A DNA stretch of 64,000 nt, taken from NCBI RefSeq assembly GCF_027213715.1, contig NZ_JAPWGM010000001.1, forward strand, positions 806,001 to 870,000. The letters run 5' to 3'. Under the pieces are notes generated by a model. It worked only from the letters and a program-made list of their open reading frames with translations, did no database searches and had not been told where the DNA came from. Numbering within the stretch: position 1 is the first letter of the stretch; every line of letters starts with the position of its first letter. The DNA is from Pedobacter punctiformis. Lineage in GTDB: Bacteria; Bacteroidota; Bacteroidia; Sphingobacteriales; Sphingobacteriaceae. Shown in pieces: positions 9,459 through 18,654 of this stretch. The translations under genes were made by a program, and so were the position numbers.

Positions 9459-11276
9459 ATGCCAGAGAAAAAAAGATACCGATATAAAGTAATAAAATGG
9501 ATTGGAGCTGTGCTACTAATCCTTTTTATCATACTGGCCGGGATAGCATGGTATTTAAATTATAAATCTAAACCTGCCATCAGCGAACAAATTAAATCTT
9601 TGATTTACAAATCAACTGATCGTTTGTATACCATTAGTTTTACCAATATTACAACCAATATTTTAACAGGGCATGCGGTATTAAGAAATGTAAAAATAAC
9701 ACCTGATACCAATCGTTATCACCAGCTGATAGCCTTAAAAAGAGCACCCAATAACTTATACGAGGTTTCGCTAAAGAAATTGGTAATCAAAAATTTCCAC
9801 CCTTTTACTGTATACCGTGAGCATAAGCTACAAATTGACGAAGTACTTTTTGATAAGCCCGATGTTTCCATGATGAACAAGCAGTTCGATTTTAATGAAA
9901 ACCGTCCGCCGAGACCCATACAATCGCCTTATACTTTCATTAGTAAACTGCTTAAAGAATTCAGCATTCAAACCATATTATTTAAAGATGCCAGCTTTAA
10001 ATACATCAATAAAAACCTGCCCAAGGCAGAAATATTTTCTATAAAAGACCTCAACATCACACTAACTGATTTATTAATCGATTCTACTTCAGCGCAGGAT
10101 CCTAAACGTTTATACCTGTTAAAAGATGTGCTGATTAATTTAAACGATTATACCTATCCTACTCCGGATAAAATGTACGATATTAAGTTAAGCCAGCTGG
10201 ATTTCAGGGCCTCGACAGGAAAATTAAGGATCAAAAAATTTGCTTTAGTGCCCTTATATGATGAAATGAAATTTGGATCTGTTGCAGGCTATGCGAAAGA
10301 TCGTTTCAACATCCAAATGAGCGATATTCTTTTAAACGGTATAGATTTACCTTTATACATTAAAAAACAGGAATTAAGGGCTAAGGAAATGGCTATTGCC
10401 AACGGCTTTGTATCTGTTTTTAATAACCGCAACCTTCCAAAACGGGAAAAAGAAAATAGAATCGGCCGCTTTCCACACCAACTTCTTCAAAAGTTGGAAG
10501 CCCCAATCTTGGTCGAAAAAATCATTTTAAAAGAAATAAATATAAATTACTCTGTATTTGATGACCAAAGCAAACAAAAAGGAAGAATTTCGTTCGATCA
10601 TACCTCAGGTACCATTACCAATGCCACCAATATAGAAAAGGTGAAGGCAGTACAGCCAATTATGGAATCTAAACTGAGTACCTATTTAATGGGACAGGGC
10701 AAGCTGGATGTTGATTTTAAGTTTGATTTGCAGGCAAAAAATGGAGCTTTCTCTTACGCAGGCGTATTGCACAGCACCAATGCCAGAACGCTAAACCAAA
10801 TTACCAGACCACTGGGCCTGGTACAAATTAACCGGGGCTATGTAGATAAACTTGATTTTAATTTCAGCGCAAATGATTCTACCTCAAAGGGAAAGGTAAA
10901 TTTTTCATACTACGATCTTTCTGTTGCCTTAATGCGAAATGACCCTGAAAAAGGTCATTTGGTTAAACGTGGCTTTCTTTCCTTTTTAGCAAATGCTTTA
11001 ATTATTAATTCGGAGAATCCTGACCGGAACGGCAAATTTATTTCTGCTGATGTAGTGTACAGTCGTCCTGCAAATACCTCATTTTTTAATCTGATCTGGA
11101 GAAGTCTTTTTATTGGCATTAAGCATAGTGTTGGCCTTACCGAAGAAAAGCAGAATGAAGTACGGGAGCATATTGCAAAGTTTAAAGCCATAAAAGCGAG
11201 TCGTAAAGAACGGAAGCAAAAAAGGATCGAACGCAGAAGACAAAGAGCGCAGGAAGAAAGAGAAGAAAAGCGTTAG
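9459..11276 (+). CDS. AsmA-like membrane-anchored protein (second paralogue)
   Basis: A 605-residue protein with the same plan as its upstream neighbour: basic start, one membrane helix (about 14-36), beta-rich periplasmic region and a very basic C-terminus (RKERKQKRIERRRQRAQEE). Matching blocks include ITTNILTGHAVLRNVKITPD against the neighbour's LNIITGSLALHEVTLTPD, and GFLSFLANALIINSENP against GLLSFLANSILVKDQNP. The gap between the genes is 63 bases, so they are probably one transcript produced by tandem duplication. Function is unknown; an envelope role is inferred from topology and fold resemblance only. Confidence 0.75.
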   Translation: MPEKKRYRYKVIKWIGAVLLILFIILAGIAWYLNYKSKPAISEQIKSLIYKSTDRLYTISFTNITTNILTGHAVLRNVKITPDTNRYHQLIALKRAPNNLYEVSLKKLVIKNFHPFTVYREHKLQIDEVLFDKPDVSMMNKQFDFNENRPPRPIQSPYTFISKLLKEFSIQTILFKDASFKYINKNLPKAEIFSIKDLNITLTDLLIDSTSAQDPKRLYLLKDVLINLNDYTYPTPDKMYDIKLSQLDFRASTGKLRIKKFALVPLYDEMKFGSVAGYAKDRFNIQMSDILLNGIDLPLYIKKQELRAKEMAIANGFVSVFNNRNLPKREKENRIGRFPHQLLQKLEAPILVEKIILKEININYSVFDDQSKQKGRISFDHTSGTITNATNIEKVKAVQPIMESKLSTYLMGQGKLDVDFKFDLQAKNGAFSYAGVLHSTNARTLNQITRPLGLVQINRGYVDKLDFNFSANDSTSKGKVNFSYYDLSVALMRNDPEKGHLVKRGFLSFLANALIINSENPDRNGKFISADVVYSRPANTSFFNLIWRSLFIGIKHSVGLTEEKQNEVREHIAKFKAIKASRKERKQKRIERRRQRAQEEREEKR

Positions 11277-11326
11277 GCTTAATTAATTACTTTATTATAT
11301 TTACCTAACTATATTAAACTCACATT

Positions 11327-11884
11327 ATGATCATTGCCATCGTTATTATCGGACTCCTTTTCATCATTGGTATTGTTATCTATAACTCGCTTATTGGTAA
11401 GAAAAACCAGGTAACCAACGCCTTTTCTGCCATAGATGTAATGCTTAAAAAGCGTTTCGATTTAATTCCAAATCTTGTAGAAGTGGTCAAACAATACACC
11501 ACTTACGAACAGAGTACCCTGACTAAAATTGTAGAACTGAGGGCAAAAGCAACCTCAGGAAACATTAGCGATACCGAACGTGCTACACTTGATGCACAAT
11601 TAAGCAGCAGCATTAAAGGTTTAATGGTTAATGTTGAGAATTATCCGGATTTAAAAGCAAACGAGAATTTTATTAACCTGCAAAGTACCTGGACAGAAAG
11701 CGAAGAGCAAATTGCAGCGGCAAGAAGAGCCTACAATGCTTCGGTTACCGATTACAATAATGCAATTATGATGTTTCCTGGAAGTATTTTTGCCGGAATG
11801 TTAAATTTTCAGCCGGTAACGGTACTTGCTACGGCAGAAGAAGAACGTAAAAACATTAGTGCGAAGGATCTTTTTAACAGTTAA
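11327..11884 (+). CDS. lemA: LemA family protein
   Basis: A 185-residue membrane protein. One N-terminal helix (residues 2-20) is followed by a long helical domain with the LemA signature KKNQVTNAFSAIDVMLKKRFDLIPNLVE (given here in part: NAFSAIDVML, KRFDLIPNLV) and FAGMLNFQPV near the end. The biochemical role of the family is not settled. It ends in a TAATG overlap with the next gene, so the two are translationally coupled, and LemA genes commonly pair with a DUF3137 gene. Confidence 0.92.
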   Translation: MIIAIVIIGLLFIIGIVIYNSLIGKKNQVTNAFSAIDVMLKKRFDLIPNLVEVVKQYTTYEQSTLTKIVELRAKATSGNISDTERATLDAQLSSSIKGLMVNVENYPDLKANENFINLQSTWTESEEQIAAARRAYNASVTDYNNAIMMFPGSIFAGMLNFQPVTVLATAEEERKNISAKDLFNS

Positions 11885-12840
11885 TGCAGGCTGAATTTGA
11901 AAATAACGCCGCCTTTCAAAGTGTACTGGCAACGTTAGAAGTTGAGCGCAAAAAAATTGCTTCTACAAAAACCAAAGGTTATATTTTTATTGGAAGTGGA
12001 ATAGCATTTGGGATTCTGGGTGCAGTATTAGGTATTCCAATGCCCTCCATACTGATTGGTTTGGGCGGTGTTATTTATGGAGGAATTTTACTTTACCGCA
12101 TCACGGAGCAATCGCGGGCCTACGCAGGTGCTTTTAAGCGTGATGTGATTGGCTCTGCATTAAAATCTTTAGATCAAAGCCTCACCATTGAACCATATAG
12201 CGGAATAGTGGATGATGAATTTGTTTCTTCACAGCTTTTTACAACTAATCCTGACCGTTATCATACTGAAGACCTGGTTAGTGGACAGGCCGGGAAAACC
12301 AGATTTTATTTTGCCGAGGTGCACGCGGAATATAAAACAGAAGAACAAACCAAAGACGGTCGTCGTGTAAACTGGCACGAAATATTCAAGGGAATTATTT
12401 TTGTAGCCGATTTTAACAAAAATTTTAACGGTGTAACGGTTGTTAGGCCTAAAGGAATTACTGCGGCCTTTGGTGTGTGGTTTTCTAAAAACATCTTTTC
12501 CTTTGGTGATAAGGATGCGATCTTACTCGAAAACCCCGAGTTTAACAAAACGTTTGTAACTTATGGTAATGATCAGGTAGAGGCCCGCTATATTTTAACC
12601 CCGGCTATGATGGACAGAATATTTTCTCTGAACCGAAAAAGCGCAAGTGCGATTTCATTATCCTTTATAAACTCACGAATGTATATTGCATTCCCGCTGC
12701 AAAGGAATTATTTTGAAGCGCCTGTTTTCAAAACTTTATTAAATCCGGCACTTTTAAATGAAGATATTTCTGTAATCCGGTTTATGTATGATATTGTAAA
12801 TGAGCTGGATTTAAATACCCGCATTTGGGGTAAAAATTAA
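11884..12840 (+). CDS. DUF3137 family membrane protein
   Basis: A 318-residue protein with two adjacent hydrophobic segments (about residues 33-75), then a soluble domain with typical DUF3137 blocks such as IVDDEFVSSQLF, WHEIFKGIIFVADFNKNF and FVTYGNDQVEARYILTPAMM. Its start codon overlaps the lemA stop (TAATG). Function unknown; pairing with LemA suggests a joint membrane function. It is followed by the convergent signalling island. Confidence 0.85.
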   Translation: MQAEFENNAAFQSVLATLEVERKKIASTKTKGYIFIGSGIAFGILGAVLGIPMPSILIGLGGVIYGGILLYRITEQSRAYAGAFKRDVIGSALKSLDQSLTIEPYSGIVDDEFVSSQLFTTNPDRYHTEDLVSGQAGKTRFYFAEVHAEYKTEEQTKDGRRVNWHEIFKGIIFVADFNKNFNGVTVVRPKGITAAFGVWFSKNIFSFGDKDAILLENPEFNKTFVTYGNDQVEARYILTPAMMDRIFSLNRKSASAISLSFINSRMYIAFPLQRNYFEAPVFKTLLNPALLNEDISVIRFMYDIVNELDLNTRIWGKN

Positions 12841-12853
12841 AATGAAATAATAG

Positions 12854-13222
12854 CTAGCTCAGGTGTTTTTTCACAATTTCTTCCAGGGCCGAAATATCAA
12901 ATGGTTTAGACAGGTAGCTATCTGCACCGGCTTCGCTGGCAAGTGATGAAATATCATTATTTGCTGAAAAATAAATAACAGGAATGTGTTTTAAGTCGGG
13001 GTGCCTTTTAAGTGCTTTTGTAGCCTGAATACCACCTAAATCGGGTAGCCAGTTATCCATAAAAATAATATCAGGCATATATTCTGCCACTTGCTGCTCA
13101 ATATTTTTGGCGCTTTCAGAGGTTTTAATTTCATACCCTGCATCTTCCAGAATGAAGGTACAAAGATCCAGGATATCCTTATTATCATCAAAAATAAATA
13201 TTCTCTTAGTTACCATTTCCAT
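12854..13222 (-). CDS. Single-domain response regulator
   Basis: A 122-residue CheY-like receiver domain with no output domain. Acidic pair Asp12-Asp13, predicted phosphorylation site Asp56 (in IIFMDNWLPD), the switch position as Ser in YFSAN, and the conserved lysine in SKPF. The last gene of a minus-strand signalling group, 25 bases after the CheB gene. It is likely a phosphate sink or partner for the neighbouring hybrid kinases, which is inference from position. Confidence 0.92.
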   Translation of the reverse strand: MEMVTKRIFIFDDNKDILDLCTFILEDAGYEIKTSESAKNIEQQVAEYMPDIIFMDNWLPDLGGIQATKALKRHPDLKHIPVIYFSANNDISSLASEAGADSYLSKPFDISALEEIVKKHLS

Positions 13223-13247
13223 TTAATTTTGAAGGGCAGTTGTAAGC

Positions 13248-13832
13248 CTAATCAATTAATTTATTTATAAAATCTGCCATTTCAGTGGCATCCAAAACAA
13301 CACTGTCTTCAATGTTTGTTACGGCTTGTAATGGCATATAAGGCATCAGCGCTGTATCCGGGTTTTGTATAACCACTTTCCCCCCAAAATTGTTTACCGC
13401 TTTTAAGCCTTCTACCCCATCAGCGTTAGAACCTGATAATAAAATACAAACCAGGCCGCTTTTAAAAACCTCAGCTGCAGATTGAAAGGTTACATCTATT
13501 GACGGGCGGGAGTAATTAATTTTTTCAGAGTAATCTAAAGAAAAGGTTTTGTCTTCTTCAATCAATAAATGATAATCAGCGGGTGCAATATAAACCTTAC
13601 CTGCCAGTATCCTTTCTTTTTCTTCTACTTCTGCAACCCTCAGCGTTGTTCTGCTTTGTAATAAATCACTTAGTAAAGATTCATTTCCTGATTTACGATG
13701 GGTAACTAAAATAATCGGAAAATTAAGGTCAGCATTAAGCCCGGGAAAAATTTCCAGCAAAACGTCTAAACTACCGGCCGAACCACCAATAATTAAGGCA
13801 TTGCACTTAGCTGACGTTATAGTTTCCGCCAT
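13248..13832 (-). CDS. cheB: CheB-type protein-glutamate methylesterase (catalytic domain only)
   Basis: A 194-residue methylesterase/deamidase domain that in the classical system removes methyl groups from chemoreceptors. The catalytic triad is complete: Ser18 in IGGSAGS, His45 in VTHRKS and Asp138 in GSNADG. The regulatory receiver domain found in E. coli CheB is absent. It overlaps the CheR gene by 16 bases, so the two are co-translated. No chemoreceptor, CheA or CheW is in the window, and the substrate is therefore unknown. Confidence 0.92.
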   Translation of the reverse strand: MAETITSAKCNALIIGGSAGSLDVLLEIFPGLNADLNFPIILVTHRKSGNESLLSDLLQSRTTLRVAEVEEKERILAGKVYIAPADYHLLIEEDKTFSLDYSEKINYSRPSIDVTFQSAAEVFKSGLVCILLSGSNADGVEGLKAVNNFGGKVVIQNPDTALMPYMPLQAVTNIEDSVVLDATEMADFINKLID

Positions 13833-14635
13833 ATTTTCTCTGTTTTAATTCGCCTGTATTCTTTTGCTCTTGGCCAAAAATCCAAACTTTCCTTGCTTCC
13901 CAAAGCCAAATAGCCTAGTTTTTCGATGCTGCTATCAAATAAATTAAATACTTTATGCTGCAAATCCTTATCAAAATAAATCAGTACGTTTCTGCACAAT
14001 ATAAGCTGAAATTCATTAAATGAGTGATCGGATACCAGATTATGTGTAGAAAAAATCATTTTTCCGCTTAAAGACTCATCAAATTTAGCCAAAGAATAGT
14101 TGGCGGTATAATAAGTAGAAAAATCTTTAGACCCGTCTGATTGCAAATAGTTTTCTGAATATTGTTTAAGGTAATTTAACGGGAACATCCCTTTTTTTGC
14201 TTTCTCCAAAACCAAAGGGTTAATATCTGTTGCATAAATCAATGATTTGTGCAACAGGTTAAGTTCTTTTAATACAATAGCAAGCGAATAAGCCTCTTCT
14301 CCGGTTGAGCAGCCTGCAACCCAGATCCTGATAAACGGATACGTGCCTAATACCGGCAAAACCTCATTACGTAAAGCCCGGTAAAAAGAAGGGTCGCGAA
14401 ACATCTCCGTCACATTAACCGTAATTTCTTCTAAAAAACGTTTAAAATATTGTTTATCTGATTTTATTGTATACCTAAACTCCGCAAAGCTTACAAAATT
14501 ATCCAAAGCATAGAGCCTGGATATTCTGCGTTTGATAGAGGCATGTGAATATTCCAGAAAATCATAACCATGATTTTCTAAAACATCGTTAAGCAGTATC
14601 TCCAGCTGTTCGTTATCTATTGCTTCGTTAATCAC
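13817..14635 (-). CDS. cheR: CheR-type protein-glutamate methyltransferase
   Basis: A 272-residue SAM-dependent methyltransferase. The N-terminal helical domain includes SHASIKRRISRLYAL. The SAM-binding motif IWVAGCSTGEEAYSLAIVL lies near residue 105, and the later motif LILCRNVLIYFDKD is typical of CheR. It lacks the C-terminal VXXXB pentapeptide-binding extras or TPRs. It forms an overlapping pair with the CheB gene and follows a receiver gene by 2 bases. It probably modifies a protein of the adjacent sensory complex, but no receptor is seen. Confidence 0.93.
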   Translation of the reverse strand: MINEAIDNEQLEILLNDVLENHGYDFLEYSHASIKRRISRLYALDNFVSFAEFRYTIKSDKQYFKRFLEEITVNVTEMFRDPSFYRALRNEVLPVLGTYPFIRIWVAGCSTGEEAYSLAIVLKELNLLHKSLIYATDINPLVLEKAKKGMFPLNYLKQYSENYLQSDGSKDFSTYYTANYSLAKFDESLSGKMIFSTHNLVSDHSFNEFQLILCRNVLIYFDKDLQHKVFNLFDSSIEKLGYLALGSKESLDFWPRAKEYRRIKTEKIWRKL

Positions 14636-14637
14636 TT

Positions 14638-15009
14638 CTATGTTGTAACTTCTTCTATCTGAACCAATAATTCATCCACATTTATAGGCTTAGATACATA
14701 CCCGGAAGCTCCAGCGCTTAAACATCTTTCTTTATCGCCAACCATAGCCTGCGCAGTAACCGCAAGCACCGGAATATTTTGCATTTTTTCTGATTTTTTC
14801 ATAACCGAAATCGCCTGATAGCCATCCATATCCGGCATCATCATATCCATTAAAACAACAGCAATTGCGGCGTTTTCTTCCAGAATGGCAAATCCATCCT
14901 TTGCACTGGTTGAAGATAAACAATCGAAACCCTTTGCTTTTAAAACAGCTTTAAGTGCGAAAATGTTTCGATTATCATCATCTATAATAAGTATTGTTTT
15001 TTTTAACAT
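14638..15009 (-). CDS. Single-domain response regulator
   Basis: A 123-residue CheY-like receiver: acidic cluster Asp10-12, phospho-acceptor Asp55 in VVLMDMMMPDMDGY, switch Thr in AVTAQ and Lys in SKPI. It closely resembles the third receiver domain of the adjacent hybrid kinase (both contain DDD.RNIF and VVLMDMMMP), suggesting it arose by duplication of that domain. It is 15 bases after the hybrid kinase and 2 bases before cheR. Confidence 0.93.
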   Translation of the reverse strand: MLKKTILIIDDDNRNIFALKAVLKAKGFDCLSSTSAKDGFAILEENAAIAVVLMDMMMPDMDGYQAISVMKKSEKMQNIPVLAVTAQAMVGDKERCLSAGASGYVSKPINVDELLVQIEEVTT

Positions 15010-15024
15010 GTTAATTTAAGGGCA

Positions 15025-18000
15025 TTAAGATTTATGATGATTTTCGTATAACCAAACACGTAAAAGAGAAACCAGCTGATCCATATCTACCGGTTTGCTG
15101 ATGTAATCAGATGCACCCGCAGCAATACACTTTTCGCGGTCGCCCATCATGGCTTTAGCGGTTACAGCTAAAATTGGCAGGTTCCGGTACTTAATATTCT
15201 GTCGTATCGCAGTGGTGGTTTCATAACCATCTAACTCGGGCATCATCATGTCCATTAATACTACATCAACCTTTTTATTTTCATTTAGCAGTTTAAGGGC
15301 TTCTTTTCCGTCTATAGCCGTTAAAACTTTCATTTGATGCTGCTCCAGCATTTTTGTTAAAGAGAAAATATTCCGCACATCATCATCAGCAACCAACACG
15401 GTTTTATCTTTCAAAACATCCTGCAATTCCGAAAACTTTTTTGGTGTTTTGTTTGCATCCTTATTTTTTTCTTCCACAAGGTGAAGAAATAAACCAGCTT
15501 CATCTAAAATCCTTTGATAAGAATGCGCCGTTTTTACTACGATAGAATCTGCATATTGTTTAATTCTATTTTCTTCTCCTTTTGAAAGATTTTTACCTGT
15601 GAAAATAATAATCGGTAAATTTTCCAATCCGGGTGTTTTCTTTACAACTTCTAATGTTTCGTAGGCATGTTTATCCGGAATACCCATATCTAATATTACA
15701 CAGTTAACTTCTGGTTTGTGTAAGGCAGAAACACTTTCATTTACCTGATTAACAATTTCTGTTTGAATATTAAAGTTGCCCAGGAAATAACTTAGTGCTT
15801 TTGCATGTTGCTCATTTTCTTCTACAATGAGTACTTTTTTAGGGTGACGGCTTAAAGCATGCTCCAGTTTAGAGAAAATCTCCTGCATGTGCTCGAAAGC
15901 AAAAGGCTTATTTATAAAATCAACGGCTCCCTTTAATAAACTTTCTTTTTTAACCTGCAAAGAAGACATAATATGAACCGGAATAGGCCGCGTAGCCGGA
16001 TCAGATTTTAACTCTTCCATAACCTGCCATCCATCTTTAACCGGCAGTTGAATATCCAATAAGATGGCAACAGGTTTAAATGCTTTTGCCATTTCTATAC
16101 CTACGTCGCCACGCACCGCTACCAAACCTTTATAATTCCGTTTTCGGGTAAAATCGAGCAATGTTTTTGCAAAAGGCGTATCATCTTCCACAATTAGAAT
16201 TACTTTATCATCCGGCTGAATGTTATCCCGGTCGTCTTCAATTTCCTGAGGAATGTTGGAAACGGTCAAATCTTTCACTTTTTTCGGTAAAACCTCAAGT
16301 GTTTCCTGCGGTTTTTCTACAGCAATTTCTTCAAAGCCTTTATTTTTATCGATTGGCAAGGTTAATGTAAAAATACTTCCCGTACCTTCTTCACTTTTTA
16401 AATCGATATACCCGCCCAGTAACTTAGCCAATTCGCGGCTGATGGAAAGCCCCAGACCAGTACCTCCAAATTTACGTCTGGTTGACCCGTCAGCTTGCTG
16501 AAAAGCTTCAAATACCATTGCTTGTTTTTCTGCTGCAATACCTACTCCCGTATCTGTTACCTTAAAAACAAGTGCATTAAGTTTCTCATTTTTGGTAACG
16601 TTTAATGTAACCGAGCCCTGAGTGGTAAATTTAACTGCGTTGGAAAGCAGATTTTTTAAAATTTGCTCCAACCGCATTTTATCGGTATGGAAATATTCAG
16701 GAACATCTGCAGCGGTATCGATAATTAATTCCAGGTTTTTATCCTTTGCCACCGGATTAAATAAAGAGCGCATACCACTGGTTATCTCCTCAATTTTAAT
16801 ATTAGCCCTGTCGAGCTCCATTTTTCCGGCTTCAATTTTCGAAAGATCAAGGATCTCGTCGATTAAACTCAAAAGCCCCTGACCTGAACTTTGAATCACT
16901 TCGGCATATTCCTGATACTCCCGATCCATCTTTTCATTTTCTGCCATTAATCTGGATAAAAGTAAAATGGAATTTAATGGGGTACGCAACTCATGAGACA
17001 TATTGGCCAAAAACTCTGATTTGTACCGGGTACTTAATTCTAAAGCTTCGGCTTTCTGCTGAATTTCAATATTTCGTTCTTCAATCAGTTCATTTTTTTC
17101 TTCCAGCAAACTGCTTCGCTCTTCCAGTTCCTGGTTACTTTGTAATAACTCTTCCTGCTGCACCCTAAGTTCTTCTTCTGATGCTTGTAATTTTTGCGAT
17201 TGGGCTTCCAATTCAGCATTCATGCCCTCAAGTTCATTGTGCTGCACTTGTAACTCTTCCGATTGTGCCTGGGTTTCTTCCAATAATTGCTGTAATTTTT
17301 GTCGGTTTTGGGCACCCAACAGCGCTGTTCCAACATCAGACAAAATTAGATTTAAGAAGTGTAACTCTAATTGGCTATAGTGCCCGATGGTACCCAATTC
17401 CATTCCACCAATAGAAATTCCATTTCTGATAATAGGCAGAACGATTAATTGTGCAGGTTTAATTTTTCCAGATGCAAAGCTGATGGTTAAATCATTTTGC
17501 GGTACCTCGTCCAGCAAAATTTGTTTACCCGATTTAACAACCTGGCCAATAAGCCCCTGACCAATTTCTAATACTTCATCTAAACTTTGTTTTTGTAAAG
17601 CGTATTTGCCCTTTAAATGCAGGTATCCATCATCTTTAAATAAATAAATGGCCCCCATCTGGCTTTTTGTATATGCCGCCAGAAATTCTATGATATCATC
17701 TGCCAAATGGAAAACGTCTTTTTCGCCAACCATTTTTACGTTTAAATTGGCTACGCCAGTTTGTAGCCATTCGTTTTCTTCAAGCGTATCAAAAGATTTT
17801 TTTAAAGACAAGGACATATTGTTAAGCGACTCGGAAAGTTCGCCTAAATCATCTCCGGAAACACTGTCCAGCAGCACACCATAATTACCTTTTGAAATTT
17901 GAGCAGCAATTTCTTTTATGGCGGTAATTCTTGTATCCATTTCCCGTTTCTTATCTTCCAGCTCTTGTTGTAATTTAACCCGTTCATCAAAATCGACAGA

Positions 18001-18603
18001 AACCTTTCTATAAAAAAATAGGGTAATCAATATGGCTAAAATGGCGGCAATTAAAATTAAAACCGGAGTATAAGCTGTTAGTTTATTTAATTCGACGGTT
18101 CGTTGTTCCAGCAATCTTTTTTCTTCGGCTACCATCCGTTTCACAATTACCCTGGCCTGATCCATGTAGGTTTTGCCCTGAAATAAAACAGTTGGATCTA
18201 CTACGCCTCCAAGTGATTTAATTTCGACCGTTGATCTTAAAATATCCATCCGGCGTCCCATAATATCGCGTAATGCAGCAATATTCTTCTGCTGAACAGG
18301 GTTATCTTTGGTATTTACGGCTACGCGATTTAAAATTGCTGTGGCGGTATCGCTGGCACCGATATAAGGATCCAGAAAAACTTTATTCCCAGTCAAAAGA
18401 TATCCTCTTTGTCCGGTTTCAGCATCTTTTAATATAGAAATGATATTTTCTGAGTTAAGGATAATTTCATCACTGTGCTTAACCAGATCTGTATTCTTAA
18501 TCAGGTTTTTAATGCTTACATAGGATGCAAGCGAACTGATAAAAAGGATGATAAGCGACAAGCCGAGACCTAAACGCAAATTGTTTTTAAGAGTTGTTTT
18601 CAT
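15025..18603 (-). CDS. Hybrid sensor histidine kinase with CHASE3, HAMP, GAF and three receivers
   Basis: A 1192-residue membrane sensor. Order: membrane helix (about 10-30), CHASE3-type periplasmic domain (about 35-170, with ILKDAETGQRGYLLTG), second helix (about 176-197), HAMP, GAF (about 285-435), a long Gln/Glu-rich coiled coil (435-525), HisKA with phospho-His537 in NMSHELRTP, HATPase (about 640-765, DTGVGIA and GGTGLGLSIS), and three receivers (from about 795, 925 and 1068). Receivers one and three have intact acidic pockets. Receiver two has EEN at the metal site but keeps its Asp (CVILDMGIPD). It is the large upstream gene of the receiver / cheR / cheB / receiver group. Confidence 0.95.
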   Translation of the reverse strand: MKTTLKNNLRLGLGLSLIILFISSLASYVSIKNLIKNTDLVKHSDEIILNSENIISILKDAETGQRGYLLTGNKVFLDPYIGASDTATAILNRVAVNTKDNPVQQKNIAALRDIMGRRMDILRSTVEIKSLGGVVDPTVLFQGKTYMDQARVIVKRMVAEEKRLLEQRTVELNKLTAYTPVLILIAAILAILITLFFYRKVSVDFDERVKLQQELEDKKREMDTRITAIKEIAAQISKGNYGVLLDSVSGDDLGELSESLNNMSLSLKKSFDTLEENEWLQTGVANLNVKMVGEKDVFHLADDIIEFLAAYTKSQMGAIYLFKDDGYLHLKGKYALQKQSLDEVLEIGQGLIGQVVKSGKQILLDEVPQNDLTISFASGKIKPAQLIVLPIIRNGISIGGMELGTIGHYSQLELHFLNLILSDVGTALLGAQNRQKLQQLLEETQAQSEELQVQHNELEGMNAELEAQSQKLQASEEELRVQQEELLQSNQELEERSSLLEEKNELIEERNIEIQQKAEALELSTRYKSEFLANMSHELRTPLNSILLLSRLMAENEKMDREYQEYAEVIQSSGQGLLSLIDEILDLSKIEAGKMELDRANIKIEEITSGMRSLFNPVAKDKNLELIIDTAADVPEYFHTDKMRLEQILKNLLSNAVKFTTQGSVTLNVTKNEKLNALVFKVTDTGVGIAAEKQAMVFEAFQQADGSTRRKFGGTGLGLSISRELAKLLGGYIDLKSEEGTGSIFTLTLPIDKNKGFEEIAVEKPQETLEVLPKKVKDLTVSNIPQEIEDDRDNIQPDDKVILIVEDDTPFAKTLLDFTRKRNYKGLVAVRGDVGIEMAKAFKPVAILLDIQLPVKDGWQVMEELKSDPATRPIPVHIMSSLQVKKESLLKGAVDFINKPFAFEHMQEIFSKLEHALSRHPKKVLIVEENEQHAKALSYFLGNFNIQTEIVNQVNESVSALHKPEVNCVILDMGIPDKHAYETLEVVKKTPGLENLPIIIFTGKNLSKGEENRIKQYADSIVVKTAHSYQRILDEAGLFLHLVEEKNKDANKTPKKFSELQDVLKDKTVLVADDDVRNIFSLTKMLEQHQMKVLTAIDGKEALKLLNENKKVDVVLMDMMMPELDGYETTTAIRQNIKYRNLPILAVTAKAMMGDREKCIAAGASDYISKPVDMDQLVSLLRVWLYENHHKS

Positions 18604-18654
18604 TAAAGATAATATGCTTTTGAGATGTAATAAATTTGGTTAAACAGATTTTAT

